Shown here one piece after another: positions 11,101 to 18,840 of a DNA stretch of 37,418 nt. Both the position numbers and the translations under genes were made by a program. Below the pieces are notes generated by a model. That model was not told the DNA's origin, ran no database searches, and worked only from the letters and a program-made list of their open reading frames with translations. Source of the stretch: a virus; the IMG/VR virus record IMGVR_UViG_3300025110_000045, positions 1-37,418 of that record; one strand, 5' to 3'. The first letter of the stretch is position 1, and the number at the start of each line of letters is the position of its first letter.

Positions 11101-14100
11101 AAAAAAGTTATTAACAGGGGAATTCTACAAGGGTTTAGGAATATATTGGATGCAGTTAACAAGGGTAACATTAACATAGAGGGCGCTAGACAATGGTATA
11201 ACGAAGAAACCCAAGGCGCTTTTGATGTATTAAAAAAAGAAATCCCTGAATTAAAAGACGACCCTGCTTTAGAAGTATTTGCTAAAGTTGTGTTGGCTAT
11301 CACATCTAACGGTCAAAATGTAAGAGTTAATTGGAATCAGGCTGTTGAATTAGTCAAAGATTACTTGCGAGATGGTAGTTTTACTATTGGTTCAAAACTT
11401 GTTGTAGCAGACAAAGATAAAACAGTAAGACCAATGAGAGGAGATTCTTTTAAAGTCCTAAAGGGCGAAGAGTATGTAGACGAGGCTATTGTAACTAGAA
11501 ACATAGAAGGAAAAGAAATTTCTACAGGGGGAATTAGAAGTAAAAATGTAGGTGGAACTCTTTTATTAATACAAGACCTTATACAGAAAAAAGGAATGTC
11601 GGGTGCAATGAGGTTTTTATTGGAAAAAAACAATGGAAGAGTTATTGGCGATGAGATGGGTTTTAATAATATAACAAAAGAGGGTGACCATTTTGGCGCT
11701 GAAAGAATAGGTGAAAAAATAGGTGCATTCTTCTTAAATTTAAATGGGGTAAGCGATTTACCAACCTTTGATTTATGGTGGTCTCGTACTTGGAATAGAT
11801 GGATGGGTACACCATTAAATAAACAGGGTACAGAATTACAAGACTCACCTAGAAATAAATCAGAGAGAAAGTTAATGACAAATGTTTTATTTTCTTTGTC
11901 TGATAGGTTGTCGTCTGTATTTGGTGTTGATATAAACCCACAAGATGTTCAAGCATTACTATGGTATTATGAAAAAGATTTATATATTAGGTCAGGTGCA
12001 ACGCCATCTGATTTAGTTAGTTTTAAAGATGTAGCAATAGAAAGACAGGAGACTATAAATGAAAAAGAAAGACAACTTATCCAATCTACCTCACCCGAAA
12101 GTATATCAAAGTCTTTACAAGATGAAAGAGATGGGGATATTAGAGCCTCAGAACAGGAGTACAGTGATAGAGATATTGAGGCAAGAGATAAAAAGGCTAG
12201 AGAAAGCGTTCGGAAAGGAGATTCTTTCCAAATAAAAGCATTTCATGGAACAAATAATCCTTTTATAGATTTATTTAATCCTGATGCAGTTAAGAGCCAC
12301 CAAAAGATAGGGGATGTGCAAGGTTGGGGAACTTATTTTGCAGAGCATAAATTATTGGCTAAATGGTATGCAAAACTAAGGGCAGATAATGTTCACCCTC
12401 AAGATAAAGAAGAGGTTGATGGAAAACCTACTGTATATGAAGTAATTGTACACAAAGGGAAAAAGCCAAATCAGTATGATTATCTTCAATGGGAAGACAC
12501 ACCATCTCAAAAACAAACAGAAAAAATATTACAAGCATTTTTAAATGATTTTTCTGCAGAAGAGATGCAACATGTGGTTAACTTATACAGAACACTTCAA
12601 ACAGGCGAATCAATAAAAGTTCCATCATTTCATTGGAATCCAAAAACAAACGAAATCAATCAATATAATGTAAGCGCTACTTGGATAGGTCAAGATATTT
12701 ATGACCTTGTTTCAAGTATATATGCAAAAAGAAATTTTTTACAAGTTGAAGAGAAAAATGCTCAATCTGTAATAGGTGATGCTAGAAAAGAAGCATCTAT
12801 GTTCTTTTTAGAAGCAGGTATTGATGGTATTAATTTTATATCAGCCATGAGTCCTAAAGGTATCAAGGGTATATCTAAAGGGATTGTGGTTTTTGATGCT
12901 AATGAGATAGATATACAAAACAGAGAATCTTATCAATTAAAAGTAACAAAACAAAAACTTGACTATTCATCAGAATCAACCTATCAATATTTTTATCAAG
13001 GGATTGTTGATAAATTTGCAAGAATATTAAATATACAAGATACCCTTAGGCATTTACCTAAAGATTTAAATGTATATTTAGAATTGGTAGCATTCCCCGG
13101 AAAATCTAAATATTTAGTTGAACAAATAAATGTTGTTGCAGAAAAAATATTTAAAGCAGTAGAGCGTTCAGGTTTTAAAGTTTCTGAACTAGAAGATTTT
13201 TTATATGCTAAACATGTAAAAGAAAGAAACTCCACAATAAGAGAGCGAACAGGTGGTAAAGATAACGAGGGTTCAGGTATGAGTGATGAGTGGGCAGATG
13301 AAATACTTGATAAATACACAGGGACTCAAATAGAAAAAATAGCAGAAAGATTTCAAAAACAAATAGTTAGAAAGAATTTACAGGCTCTTAAAAGGGCAGG
13401 TTTAATTACAGAAGAAGAATTTATAGAGTTAAATGAGAGATGGAAGGACTATATACCTTTAAAAAACAGAAAGGGTATTAAAGGAATTCAAGATAGAATG
13501 AGAATGGGACAAGGATTTAGTATAGTTGGAAATGAATACAAAAGAGCCGGTGGAAGAAAGGGTATCAGGGCAGACAATGTTATCCTTCATGCTATTGCAG
13601 ATTATCAAAACACTATAGTTCGTATAGAAAAAAATAAAATAATGAAAAAACTAGGTAAGTTGGTTGAAAAAAATCCTAGTGATTTGTGGAGCGTTAGAAA
13701 GGTTAAGTATAAATTAGTAAAACCTGTTTGGGATGATGATGGTAATTATGAACATCCTGAAATGGACTTAAAAGACAATGAAGTAGGGTTTAGGGATATT
13801 GTTGACGGTAAGGTTGTTCAATATGTAATAGAAATTAATGATTTTTCAGACAGTATTTTTAAATTTGAAAAAGGAAGAAACCCACTGCTATCATCTATTA
13901 AGAATATTGGAGTGTCAAAAAGTATACCTGTATTAAATAAATTAAATGGTTGGCTTAGAACTGTATATACAACTTGGAATCCTGACTTTATTATTTCAAA
14001 CTTTGAAAGAGATATACAGACAGCATTTTATAATCTTAATATTGATTATGACCCCAAAATGACTGCAAGGATAATGCTAGATGTTAGAAAAGCATTAGCA

Positions 14101-15522
14101 GGTGTTTATAAGTCTGAGCGTGGTTATAAAAAAGTAACTGAGTGGATGAAAATCTACAAAGACTATAAGAAAAATGGTGGTCAAATGGGTTGGTTTGATT
14201 TAGATGGTATAGAGGAAAAATTAAGAAAACTTGAAAAGGATATTAGAATCTATACTGAAAAAGGTCAAACTAGAAGAAAAATTCAAGCAATAGGTAAATG
14301 GATAGAAGATGTTAACCAAGCAATAGAAACAGGTGTAAGATTATCAACATATAACACAATGCTAAATAACGGTATGTCTAAAAAAGAGGCTATTCAAGTA
14401 GCCAAAGACCTTACTATTAATTTTAACCGTAAAGGTGAGTGGGGTTCAATGATAAACAGCCTATATTTATTTTTCAATGCCGGTGTTCAGGGCGCTGTAA
14501 ATGTTGGTAAGAGAGCAATGACCCCCGGTGGTGGTGCTGTAGCAGGAACTCTATTTGCAATGGGTTTTATAAACAGTTGGTGGAATAAACAAATGTGTCC
14601 TGATGGATATAATCATGAAATATCGGATTATAAAAAAGATAATTATTTGATATTTATGAAACCTGACTGCTCTGTTGGTTTTACATTAAGAATGCCTTAT
14701 GGTTGGGGAGTTTTTAAAGCCGTGGGAAGTATTGCTGAGGATTATGGTGCAGGAGATTCTAGTTTAGGTGAGTCAACAGCAAGAATATTTGCAAGTTTTA
14801 CTAATTCTTTTAACCCTTTTGGTGGTGCTAATCTTTCTCAAATGGTTACGCCTACATTTTTAGACCCTATATTTCAATTATATACAGATACAGATTTTAA
14901 GAATGATAATATATATCCAAAATCTTGGGGTTACGAACATGTTCCTAGATATAGCCTTTACAAGAAGAACACATCGCCAACATATATAAAAATGGCTAAA
15001 TTTTTAAATGATGTATCAGGTGGTAGAGGACAGACAGAGGGATTGATAAGAGTAGCACCTGTTGAACTAGAACATTTTGCTAACTTTTTTGGTGGTGGTG
15101 CATTAAACTTTTTAGATGATGCTCTTGTTACAGGCAAGAGTTTAATTACCGATAGAAAACTTCCAACCCTAAGGAACAGTGATAAAACAAATTGGGGTAA
15201 AGTTCCTTTTGCAGGGCATCATGTTACAACAGCAAATCCATATGTCGCTAAGGGTAAAATTTATGATTATTTAAATACTGCCGATACAGAAATGTATAAT
15301 GAAAGAGAGCATGAAGAATTTGTAAACCTTCTTCAAATTGCAATTGAGAATGGTGTATTGGGTATAGATGAGGCGTTTGGGAAAAGCCCTGAAGATATAG
15401 ATGGAGATTTAATGCCTGATGTTGGAGATGGTGGTATGTACAAAAAATTTAGAGATAATCAGAGGCAGGTATTTAGGTCTATTAAATACGATACTAATAA
15501 ATTTGAATATGAGCCTGAATAA
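8188..15522 (+). CDS. giant polyvalent virion protein with ADP-ribosyltransferase-like and LPD38-like domains
   Basis: 2444 residues. I take ATG 8188 (overlapping the upstream TAA) rather than TTG 8182. Residues 1351-1580 form an ART-PolyVal-like domain: FHGT with His1353, GWGTYFAE with Tyr1383, and near the end FFLEAGIDGI and GIVVFDANEI. Residues about 1194-1207 (DLWWSRTWNRWMG) and 1670-2085 (DFLYAKHVKERN, NPDFIISNFERDIQTAF, GMSKKEAIQVAKDLTINFNR) resemble large polyvalent-protein-associated domains, the last like LPD38. A short motif [DE]S[YF]Q[IL]K[VA] recurs at residues 938, 1345 and 1580, the latter two bracketing the ART domain. DIDGDLMPDVGD near 2403 looks like a calcium-binding loop. 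Polyvalent proteins are injected with phage or conjugative DNA and act early on the host; here the position in the ejection cluster fits. Catalytic activity is inferred. Confidence 0.75.
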   Translation: MGKILNTISEDLKDYSNIGSFEEAFNLALSELGVNREFVYNGEVYSTITENDRNSRWINKIPSDGIWKIDFNDGDKLYKFMGNEWTQISEEDGKLIPLDFAKTSSNNGVAEKPIDTSNPNNQTTQEVVFSTIMNIDDPKYDDVKELLNQGRYDDAWNELTAINEEFELIVGDETLDQESVFNPKINKQTGEVQEHYDSNYPFFGIDQIQFGEGFIPLSQGTFTPWDNENLSKYGQRKEGHYILVKFEDDTVDPSKAIRQSYESVSDDKIFNFLMSMPNTKDDAQRLGLGDKWDEVEKYHDEGYRLVTTTGDVEKGYAEVEINRNLFEVETGIIEWGFMDSFNEWFTEGEWVYDAPIVGSFNEYARTVRIAEALQRVEDGTADGTDMMLLKDVYDKSRRDSNWGTMFANGLQEVIGFAVDLRMTRGLQTFSTKISQKAITKILTKLTSKGGKEYLDTLLVKYGTKITSRGIGIGVQSQVGFIGHQMSGIADKMLPHFEIGTDMDGELYAMITSDGMNMMDAYLYTSAENYIAIWSEQLGEHMVKLSPMRFEIASRIGLTDLMKKLNPNMTDKQLKELLSRYGYQGVFIEMLEEEVDRGARGVLYEADTRLFEREGNPTWEYKLPTLEEWTSTMATFIVSPVKMGITGLNYTFNYRNIQIARDVANRELTDTSKERGKIFQGRDSVKAVNQAYEDGLISENTRNYMYIILDSPGNETFDENGILEIFDTEKKITKDKYVEDIMKTTGMSEADAEGLWFQFLTGRLDLDGEYRGYDVKNILEVSILGRTRIDMDEGAKKVLVHLFTGANESTIIEEFLGYQYRTMNNEEWVAFNEAYEEYVASGGRLRPEELFEKKGVDYIMGNADFVQHPFLQIWDAVKQDFGSFINEIKGKSGMNLPDNVTSMYENMFVVDKAESLDEPIVRNINTNIDINEGSDLDGDSYQIKVVPTKKVGIKLANKSIINPANHDKPTYEKKVINRGILQGFRNILDAVNKGNINIEGARQWYNEETQGAFDVLKKEIPELKDDPALEVFAKVVLAITSNGQNVRVNWNQAVELVKDYLRDGSFTIGSKLVVADKDKTVRPMRGDSFKVLKGEEYVDEAIVTRNIEGKEISTGGIRSKNVGGTLLLIQDLIQKKGMSGAMRFLLEKNNGRVIGDEMGFNNITKEGDHFGAERIGEKIGAFFLNLNGVSDLPTFDLWWSRTWNRWMGTPLNKQGTELQDSPRNKSERKLMTNVLFSLSDRLSSVFGVDINPQDVQALLWYYEKDLYIRSGATPSDLVSFKDVAIERQETINEKERQLIQSTSPESISKSLQDERDGDIRASEQEYSDRDIEARDKKARESVRKGDSFQIKAFHGTNNPFIDLFNPDAVKSHQKIGDVQGWGTYFAEHKLLAKWYAKLRADNVHPQDKEEVDGKPTVYEVIVHKGKKPNQYDYLQWEDTPSQKQTEKILQAFLNDFSAEEMQHVVNLYRTLQTGESIKVPSFHWNPKTNEINQYNVSATWIGQDIYDLVSSIYAKRNFLQVEEKNAQSVIGDARKEASMFFLEAGIDGINFISAMSPKGIKGISKGIVVFDANEIDIQNRESYQLKVTKQKLDYSSESTYQYFYQGIVDKFARILNIQDTLRHLPKDLNVYLELVAFPGKSKYLVEQINVVAEKIFKAVERSGFKVSELEDFLYAKHVKERNSTIRERTGGKDNEGSGMSDEWADEILDKYTGTQIEKIAERFQKQIVRKNLQALKRAGLITEEEFIELNERWKDYIPLKNRKGIKGIQDRMRMGQGFSIVGNEYKRAGGRKGIRADNVILHAIADYQNTIVRIEKNKIMKKLGKLVEKNPSDLWSVRKVKYKLVKPVWDDDGNYEHPEMDLKDNEVGFRDIVDGKVVQYVIEINDFSDSIFKFEKGRNPLLSSIKNIGVSKSIPVLNKLNGWLRTVYTTWNPDFIISNFERDIQTAFYNLNIDYDPKMTARIMLDVRKALAGVYKSERGYKKVTEWMKIYKDYKKNGGQMGWFDLDGIEEKLRKLEKDIRIYTEKGQTRRKIQAIGKWIEDVNQAIETGVRLSTYNTMLNNGMSKKEAIQVAKDLTINFNRKGEWGSMINSLYLFFNAGVQGAVNVGKRAMTPGGGAVAGTLFAMGFINSWWNKQMCPDGYNHEISDYKKDNYLIFMKPDCSVGFTLRMPYGWGVFKAVGSIAEDYGAGDSSLGESTARIFASFTNSFNPFGGANLSQMVTPTFLDPIFQLYTDTDFKNDNIYPKSWGYEHVPRYSLYKKNTSPTYIKMAKFLNDVSGGRGQTEGLIRVAPVELEHFANFFGGGALNFLDDALVTGKSLITDRKLPTLRNSDKTNWGKVPFAGHHVTTANPYVAKGKIYDYLNTADTEMYNEREHEEFVNLLQIAIENGVLGIDEAFGKSPEDIDGDLMPDVGDGGMYKKFRDNQRQVFRSIKYDTNKFEYEPE

Positions 15523-15836
15523 TGGAAAAAGAAACCATAGAAGGAATAATTGGCGCTAATATATCTGTATTGATTCTATTATATATATCTATTATGTTGC
15601 GAGAAATCCTTCAAAGTATAATAGTTGGTGTTATTTGGAGGTGGTTTACACACCTAGAAGAAGATGATGTTGTATATATACATTGTGGAAAAAGAAAATG
15701 TAGAATACAAAAGTTAGGTATAGTAAATGTTTCTATGTTTACATATGACACAAAAGCAAAATTAATTATGAGTTATAAAGCATTAGAAGAGTTAGGAATT
15801 GAGAAAAAATTACCAAACGGAAATGGGAGTAGTTAA
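15522..15836 (+). CDS. small membrane protein, possible MscS-like beta-domain
   Basis: 104 residues, ATG 15522 overlapping the upstream stop. Residues about 8-42 are hydrophobic (ANISVLILLYISIMLREILQSIIVGVIWRWF), long enough for one or two passes. They are followed by a charged then beta-type section EEDDVVYIHCGKRKCRIQKLGIVNVSMFTYD and a tail ending LPNGNGSS. The order (pore-like helix, acidic GD-V-like turn, short beta strands, LPN) recalls the third helix plus beta domain of MscS channels, but the match is loose. A holin-like or envelope role is the alternative. It lies between the ejection cluster and small late genes. Confidence 0.55.
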   Translation: MEKETIEGIIGANISVLILLYISIMLREILQSIIVGVIWRWFTHLEEDDVVYIHCGKRKCRIQKLGIVNVSMFTYDTKAKLIMSYKALEELGIEKKLPNGNGSS

Positions 15837-16454
15837 ATGTCAGGAAACGAAACGCCTAATATAGTTAAAACACAACAATATAATTTTATAGGAGGAGAAA
15901 GGTCTTTTGGAGATGAAAACTCAGGCACTGATGTTCAGTTGCAATTTACGAGACTTCCTGATTCTATTGAAACCGTTGAACAAAAATATGAATTCAATAA
16001 GAAAAACCCATACTTAGGAATGAAAATACAAATCGATGATGCTAAGGTGGGTGAAGATTTTTTTAAATTTTATCACAACCAATATGGTCAATATATACCA
16101 AACTTACATAATGAGTATATTATAAAAAAAGGAAAAGAAGGCGATGTAAATTATATGTATTACATACCTCTTCCATATAGAGATATCCCATCTAGGTTTG
16201 ACCAAGATAAATGGATAGAATTTACAAATAAACATGATATAGAAAATATAATAGGGTATGTCCCTATAGATGAGTGGGACTATAGAGTTAACCTTATAAA
16301 ACAAGGAAAAATGAGACAGTGGAACGGTCATAAAGAAATTATGGAGGTTATGTGGGAATATGACCAAGTACCAATAGAAGATATGAAATCAAAGTCAGTT
16401 CCTGAAAATTATAATGATTATAGTTACCCTACAAATGAATATCCGGAGGAATAA
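15837..16454 (+). CDS. hypothetical late protein, 205 residues
   Basis: 205 residues starting at ATG 15837, immediately after the previous stop. Soluble, Tyr- and Asp-rich (YNFIGGERSFGDE, IPLPYRDIPSRFDQDKW, YNDYSYPTNEYPEE), with no membrane segment or motif I recognise. The pattern of aromatic residues with short polar linkers suggests a small virion-associated or assembly protein. It is co-transcribed with the ejection genes. No functional assignment is justified. Confidence 0.6.
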   Translation: MSGNETPNIVKTQQYNFIGGERSFGDENSGTDVQLQFTRLPDSIETVEQKYEFNKKNPYLGMKIQIDDAKVGEDFFKFYHNQYGQYIPNLHNEYIIKKGKEGDVNYMYYIPLPYRDIPSRFDQDKWIEFTNKHDIENIIGYVPIDEWDYRVNLIKQGKMRQWNGHKEIMEVMWEYDQVPIEDMKSKSVPENYNDYSYPTNEYPEE

Positions 16455-16604
16455 ATGATACAAACATTATTATTAAAGGCAATTATAGATGGAGTAATGA
16501 AGCATATTGAAAAAGCATCAGATAAAAGAATTGCAAAGACTCATGATAGAAAAATTAAAGAACTAGATAAGAGGGTTAAAAAACTTGAGCGACAAAAAAA
16601 ATAA
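16455..16604 (+). CDS. small basic coiled-coil protein, 49 residues
   Basis: ATG 16455 follows GGAGGA at 16445..16450, an ideal ribosome site. The 49-residue product has a short hydrophobic start (MIQTLLLKAIIDGVM) and a highly charged Lys/Arg helix ending in VKKLERQKK. It could be an amphipathic membrane-associated helix or a small DNA/RNA-binding peptide. The strong ribosome site and tight spacing (stop of the previous gene at 16452..16454) make it a likely real gene. Confidence 0.6.
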   Translation: MIQTLLLKAIIDGVMKHIEKASDKRIAKTHDRKIKELDKRVKKLERQKK

Positions 16605-16716
16605 ATATGATTGGAAATACCTAATGTCTTTACCTAAATACCAAAGAGATTGGGAGATAAAGAAAATGGCTAAAAAAGAAAAGGAAGAAGATGAAGTTAA
16701 AAGACCAAATAAGTGA
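16585..16716 (+). CDS. possible tiny charged protein (TTG start; ATG option at 16624)
   Basis: A 43-residue frame begins at TTG 16585 inside the end of the preceding gene, or 30 residues from ATG 16624 (MSLPKYQRDWEIKKMAKK...). It ends at TGA 16714..16716, overlapping the next gene by 26 bases. The product is very rich in Lys and Glu. It bridges two genes that are otherwise separated, which is the main argument for it; composition alone could be chance in AT-rich DNA. Confidence 0.35.
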   Translation: MSDKKNKYDWKYLMSLPKYQRDWEIKKMAKKEKEEDEVKRPNK

Positions 16717-16882
16717 TTGGGTTATTGCTAAAATAAAAGACCCTGAAACAAAAGATAAGGTAATTCAAAAATGGAATGACTCAGTTAATATACCTATACT
16801 AAACGAAAAGACTGAAGAAAAAATATTTACTGCTATATATGATTCTATCGTCAATGTATTTGAGGATGTTTTAAAAAAGTAA
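16691..16882 (+). CDS. hypothetical small protein, 63 residues
   Basis: ATG 16691 with AAGGAAG at 16680..16686. The product (63 residues, starting MKLKDQISDWVIAKIKD) is amphipathic and helical, with charged N-terminal and hydrophobic C-terminal halves (IFTAIYDSIVNVFEDVL). No family is recognised. It is the last gene of the late block before a 64-base gap carrying a leader hairpin and the start of the replication module. Confidence 0.55.
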   Translation: MKLKDQISDWVIAKIKDPETKDKVIQKWNDSVNIPILNEKTEEKIFTAIYDSIVNVFEDVLKK

Positions 16883-16907
16883 GATTATTTTCTTGTTTAA
16901 AAGATTT

Positions 16908-16940
16908 GGTGTGCTTAAGTTTATAGCAACACACAGGGGG
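16908..16940 (+). promoter_or_regulatory. leader hairpin before the replication module
   Basis: Bases 16909..16915 (GTGTGCT) can pair with 16925..16932 (AGC-A-ACAC, one bulged A), with a 9-base loop. The ribosome site GGGGG at 16936..16940 follows directly, 6 bases before ATG 16947. There is no T-run, so it is not a good terminator; it may tune translation or mark a processed or initiated 5' end for the early operon. The pairing is seen; the role is inferred. Confidence 0.3.
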
Positions 16941-16946
16941 TGATTA

Positions 16947-17111
16947 ATGAAAAACAAGATTAAAAAAGAAAACATTTATACAGTACATGGTAGAGTTAAT
17001 ACTAGTACTAAAAAACCTTATACTGAAATCAAAAAAAATGGTAAGCATTATTGCTATGCGCCTTATGGTTTATTTGCATCACACATGAAATCAAAAAGGG
17101 TGGAAGTTTAA
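16947..17111 (+). CDS. small basic protein, 54 residues, leads the replication module
   Basis: ATG 16947 follows AGGGGGTG with good spacing and the frame ends at TAA 17109..17111, overlapping the next ATG (TAATG). The 54-residue product is rich in Lys and Tyr (NKIKKENIYTVHGRVNTST at the start, HYCYAPYGLFASHMKS near the end) and looks like a single small beta-rich nucleic-acid-binding or regulatory protein. No family is recognised. The strong ribosome site and translational coupling to the initiator-like gene support it as real. Confidence 0.6.
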   Translation: MKNKIKKENIYTVHGRVNTSTKKPYTEIKKNGKHYCYAPYGLFASHMKSKRVEV

Positions 17112-17899
17112 TGCATTTAGTATTACATGATTATGTTTTATATAATGAGGAACTAACATTGCAGGAAAAGTGTATATACTCTTATATAGAAGGATTTCAT
17201 GACACAGCAGAAAAAACATTCTATGCATCTAATAAGCACCTAGCAAAACTAATGAATGTTAGTACAAGAAGAATTTCTTCCATTATATCTAAATTAGATA
17301 AAAAGGGTTATATATATATATCTTATACATATGTTGATGGGACTAAAGAAATTAAAAATAGATGTATATCATTAAATCCAAGTGTTTTAGGTTTAATGAA
17401 AAAGGGTGTTGAAGAAAGTTTCAAGGGGGGTATAGAAGGAAAGTTCAAAGGGGTGGTGAATAAACCTTCTAGTAATAATAAAGAAGAGATAATAAAGAAG
17501 AAAAAATTGTTCGAGTCTTGGTGGAATCTTTATAATTACAAACACGATAGAAAGGGGTCAGAACATAAGTTTTATAAATTAGATTGTGAAACTATCTCTA
17601 AAATAATGGAGCATACAGAGACTTATGTTAAAAATACTAATACAAATGGCGTTTATCCTTGTCGTAGACATCCTGCTACTTATCTTAATAATGAAACTTG
17701 GAATAATGATATTATTCAAATAGATAAGGAAGTAGACTCTATTGATATGTCTAAATTTAAAAGAACAACAAATGGACACTTAATAGGCTATTGTCATGAG
17801 TGCAATGGGGAGAGTATGTTTTATAAAGAGTGGGATATTAAAAAAGGAACTTCATGCAAATGTAATTCAAAAATTCATCCAAAAAGGAAGGTTGCTTAA
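17111..17899 (+). CDS. winged-helix replication initiator-like protein with C-terminal zinc ribbon
   Basis: 262 residues. I choose ATG 17111 (overlapping the upstream stop), not the in-frame TTG at 17051. Residues about 1-95 are a winged helix of the kind found in phage replication proteins: LTLQEKCIYSYIEGF, then FYASNKHLAKLMNVSTRRISSIISKLDKKGYI. Residues about 150-210 (FESWWNLYNYKHDRKGSEHKFYKL ... RHPATYLNNETWNND) resemble the C-terminal part of such initiators. The end has CHEC (near residue 238) and CKC, likely one zinc site. In the absence of a phage polymerase or helicase, it probably binds the origin and loads host replication enzymes. Confidence 0.65.
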   Translation: MHLVLHDYVLYNEELTLQEKCIYSYIEGFHDTAEKTFYASNKHLAKLMNVSTRRISSIISKLDKKGYIYISYTYVDGTKEIKNRCISLNPSVLGLMKKGVEESFKGGIEGKFKGVVNKPSSNNKEEIIKKKKLFESWWNLYNYKHDRKGSEHKFYKLDCETISKIMEHTETYVKNTNTNGVYPCRRHPATYLNNETWNNDIIQIDKEVDSIDMSKFKRTTNGHLIGYCHECNGESMFYKEWDIKKGTSCKCNSKIHPKRKVA

Positions 17900-18103
17900 A
17901 TGGACTTAAAAGATAACCCTATTTATAAAAAACTCGACACAAAAGAACAGTTTTATAAGTACTTAAAACTCTTATTTGAAGATTTGGAATTTATAAAATC
18001 AGATAAGATTTTTTTAGAAAAACAAAATCAAAAACTACAAAAAGAAATACAGATGCAGGGGTTAAGAATTCACAAGTTGGAGAAAAGACTTGAAAAAAAA
18101 TAA
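17900..18103 (+). CDS. small coiled-coil protein, 67 residues
   Basis: ATG 17900 begins directly after the previous stop, with AAGGAAGG at 17884..17891 as ribosome site. Residues about 30-67 are a continuous charged coiled coil (DKIFLEKQNQKLQKEI, HKLEKRLEKK). It resembles small phage accessory proteins that dimerise with a replication partner. No specific family is recognised. It is in the same operon as the initiator-like gene. Confidence 0.6.
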   Translation: MDLKDNPIYKKLDTKEQFYKYLKLLFEDLEFIKSDKIFLEKQNQKLQKEIQMQGLRIHKLEKRLEKK

Positions 18104-18245
18104 TATAAAAATAGTAGAAAAATATTGCTCAAAGCCATTAAGCGACATTCAAAAAATGACTGATGATTTTGCTAAATGGTTAGAAGAAAACGAAAACAAA
18201 ATAGGGGGTGAAAATGACACCGGAACAACTGATAAAAAAATATAA
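18090..18245 (+). CDS. possible small protein with TTG start, 51 residues
   Basis: TTG 18090 lies 7 bases after GGAG (18079..18082), inside the end of the coiled-coil gene. The 51-residue frame continues to TAA 18243..18245, overlapping the next gene by 32 bases. The product (IVEKYCSKPLSDIQKMTDD, FAKWLEENENKI) has a mixed, protein-like composition that is less biased than noise in this DNA. It fills an otherwise empty gap of about 110 bases. The TTG start makes it uncertain. Confidence 0.45.
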   Translation: MKKNNIKIVEKYCSKPLSDIQKMTDDFAKWLEENENKIGGENDTGTTDKKI

Positions 18246-18840
18246 ATTAGAAAAAGGTATTCACGCAGATTATTATGAACACTTTCAATCTAAAAAAACT
18301 GTATTAACTCACAGGGCATGTGAAAAGATAGCAGGAATTGAAGGCATTGTAATGAAGGCTATACAAGTATTAAACTCTGAAAGAGATTTTGCTAGGTTTT
18401 TAGTTACTATGGAACTAGGAGAAAAAACAATATCTTCTGTAGGTGAGGCAGACAATAAAAATTGTACTAATAAATTTGTTGGGTGCATGGCTGAGAAGAG
18501 GGGTATAGACCGTTGTGTACTTAAATTAATAGATGCACATGAATTTGCTTTTTCTGAGGTAGATTTTGCAGACCATAATGCGCAAAATTTTGAAGTTAAA
18601 CCCACAGCAACGCCAAGTGCTAAAGTAGAGGAATCCACAGAAGATTCACCCCCTTCATCCTCTACTGCTTGGCGTAATGAAAAGTTTAAGCCATTAGATA
18701 CTAAAATAAAGAATATAAGTAATGATGATTGTAAGTTTTGGCGCAAAGCAGATATATCTGATAAGCGTTCTGCCGAATTAATACAATTAGAATTTCAGTA
18801 TAGGCTTAAAAAACATAATGAAATTAGGGGGGAAAAATAA
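18214..18840 (+). CDS. putative single-strand annealing/recombination-associated protein
   Basis: 208 residues. ATG 18214 sits 3 bases after GGGGGTG; the GTG at 18208 is part of that ribosome site, so I prefer the ATG. The core ARFLVTMELGEKTISSVGEA followed by the N, then MAEKRGIDRCVLKLIDAHEF, matches a signature (GEA..KN ... MAEKR..DR) shared by phage proteins that sit beside recombination exonucleases and resemble part of Rad52/ERF-type annealing proteins. Residues about 125-155 are an unstructured Ser/Pro/Thr linker, followed by a charged tail (CKFWRKADISDKRSAEL). The neighbour downstream is an exonuclease-like gene, the usual pairing. The function is inferred from signature and context. 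Confidence 0.5.
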   Translation: MTPEQLIKKYKLEKGIHADYYEHFQSKKTVLTHRACEKIAGIEGIVMKAIQVLNSERDFARFLVTMELGEKTISSVGEADNKNCTNKFVGCMAEKRGIDRCVLKLIDAHEFAFSEVDFADHNAQNFEVKPTATPSAKVEESTEDSPPSSSTAWRNEKFKPLDTKIKNISNDDCKFWRKADISDKRSAELIQLEFQYRLKKHNEIRGEK

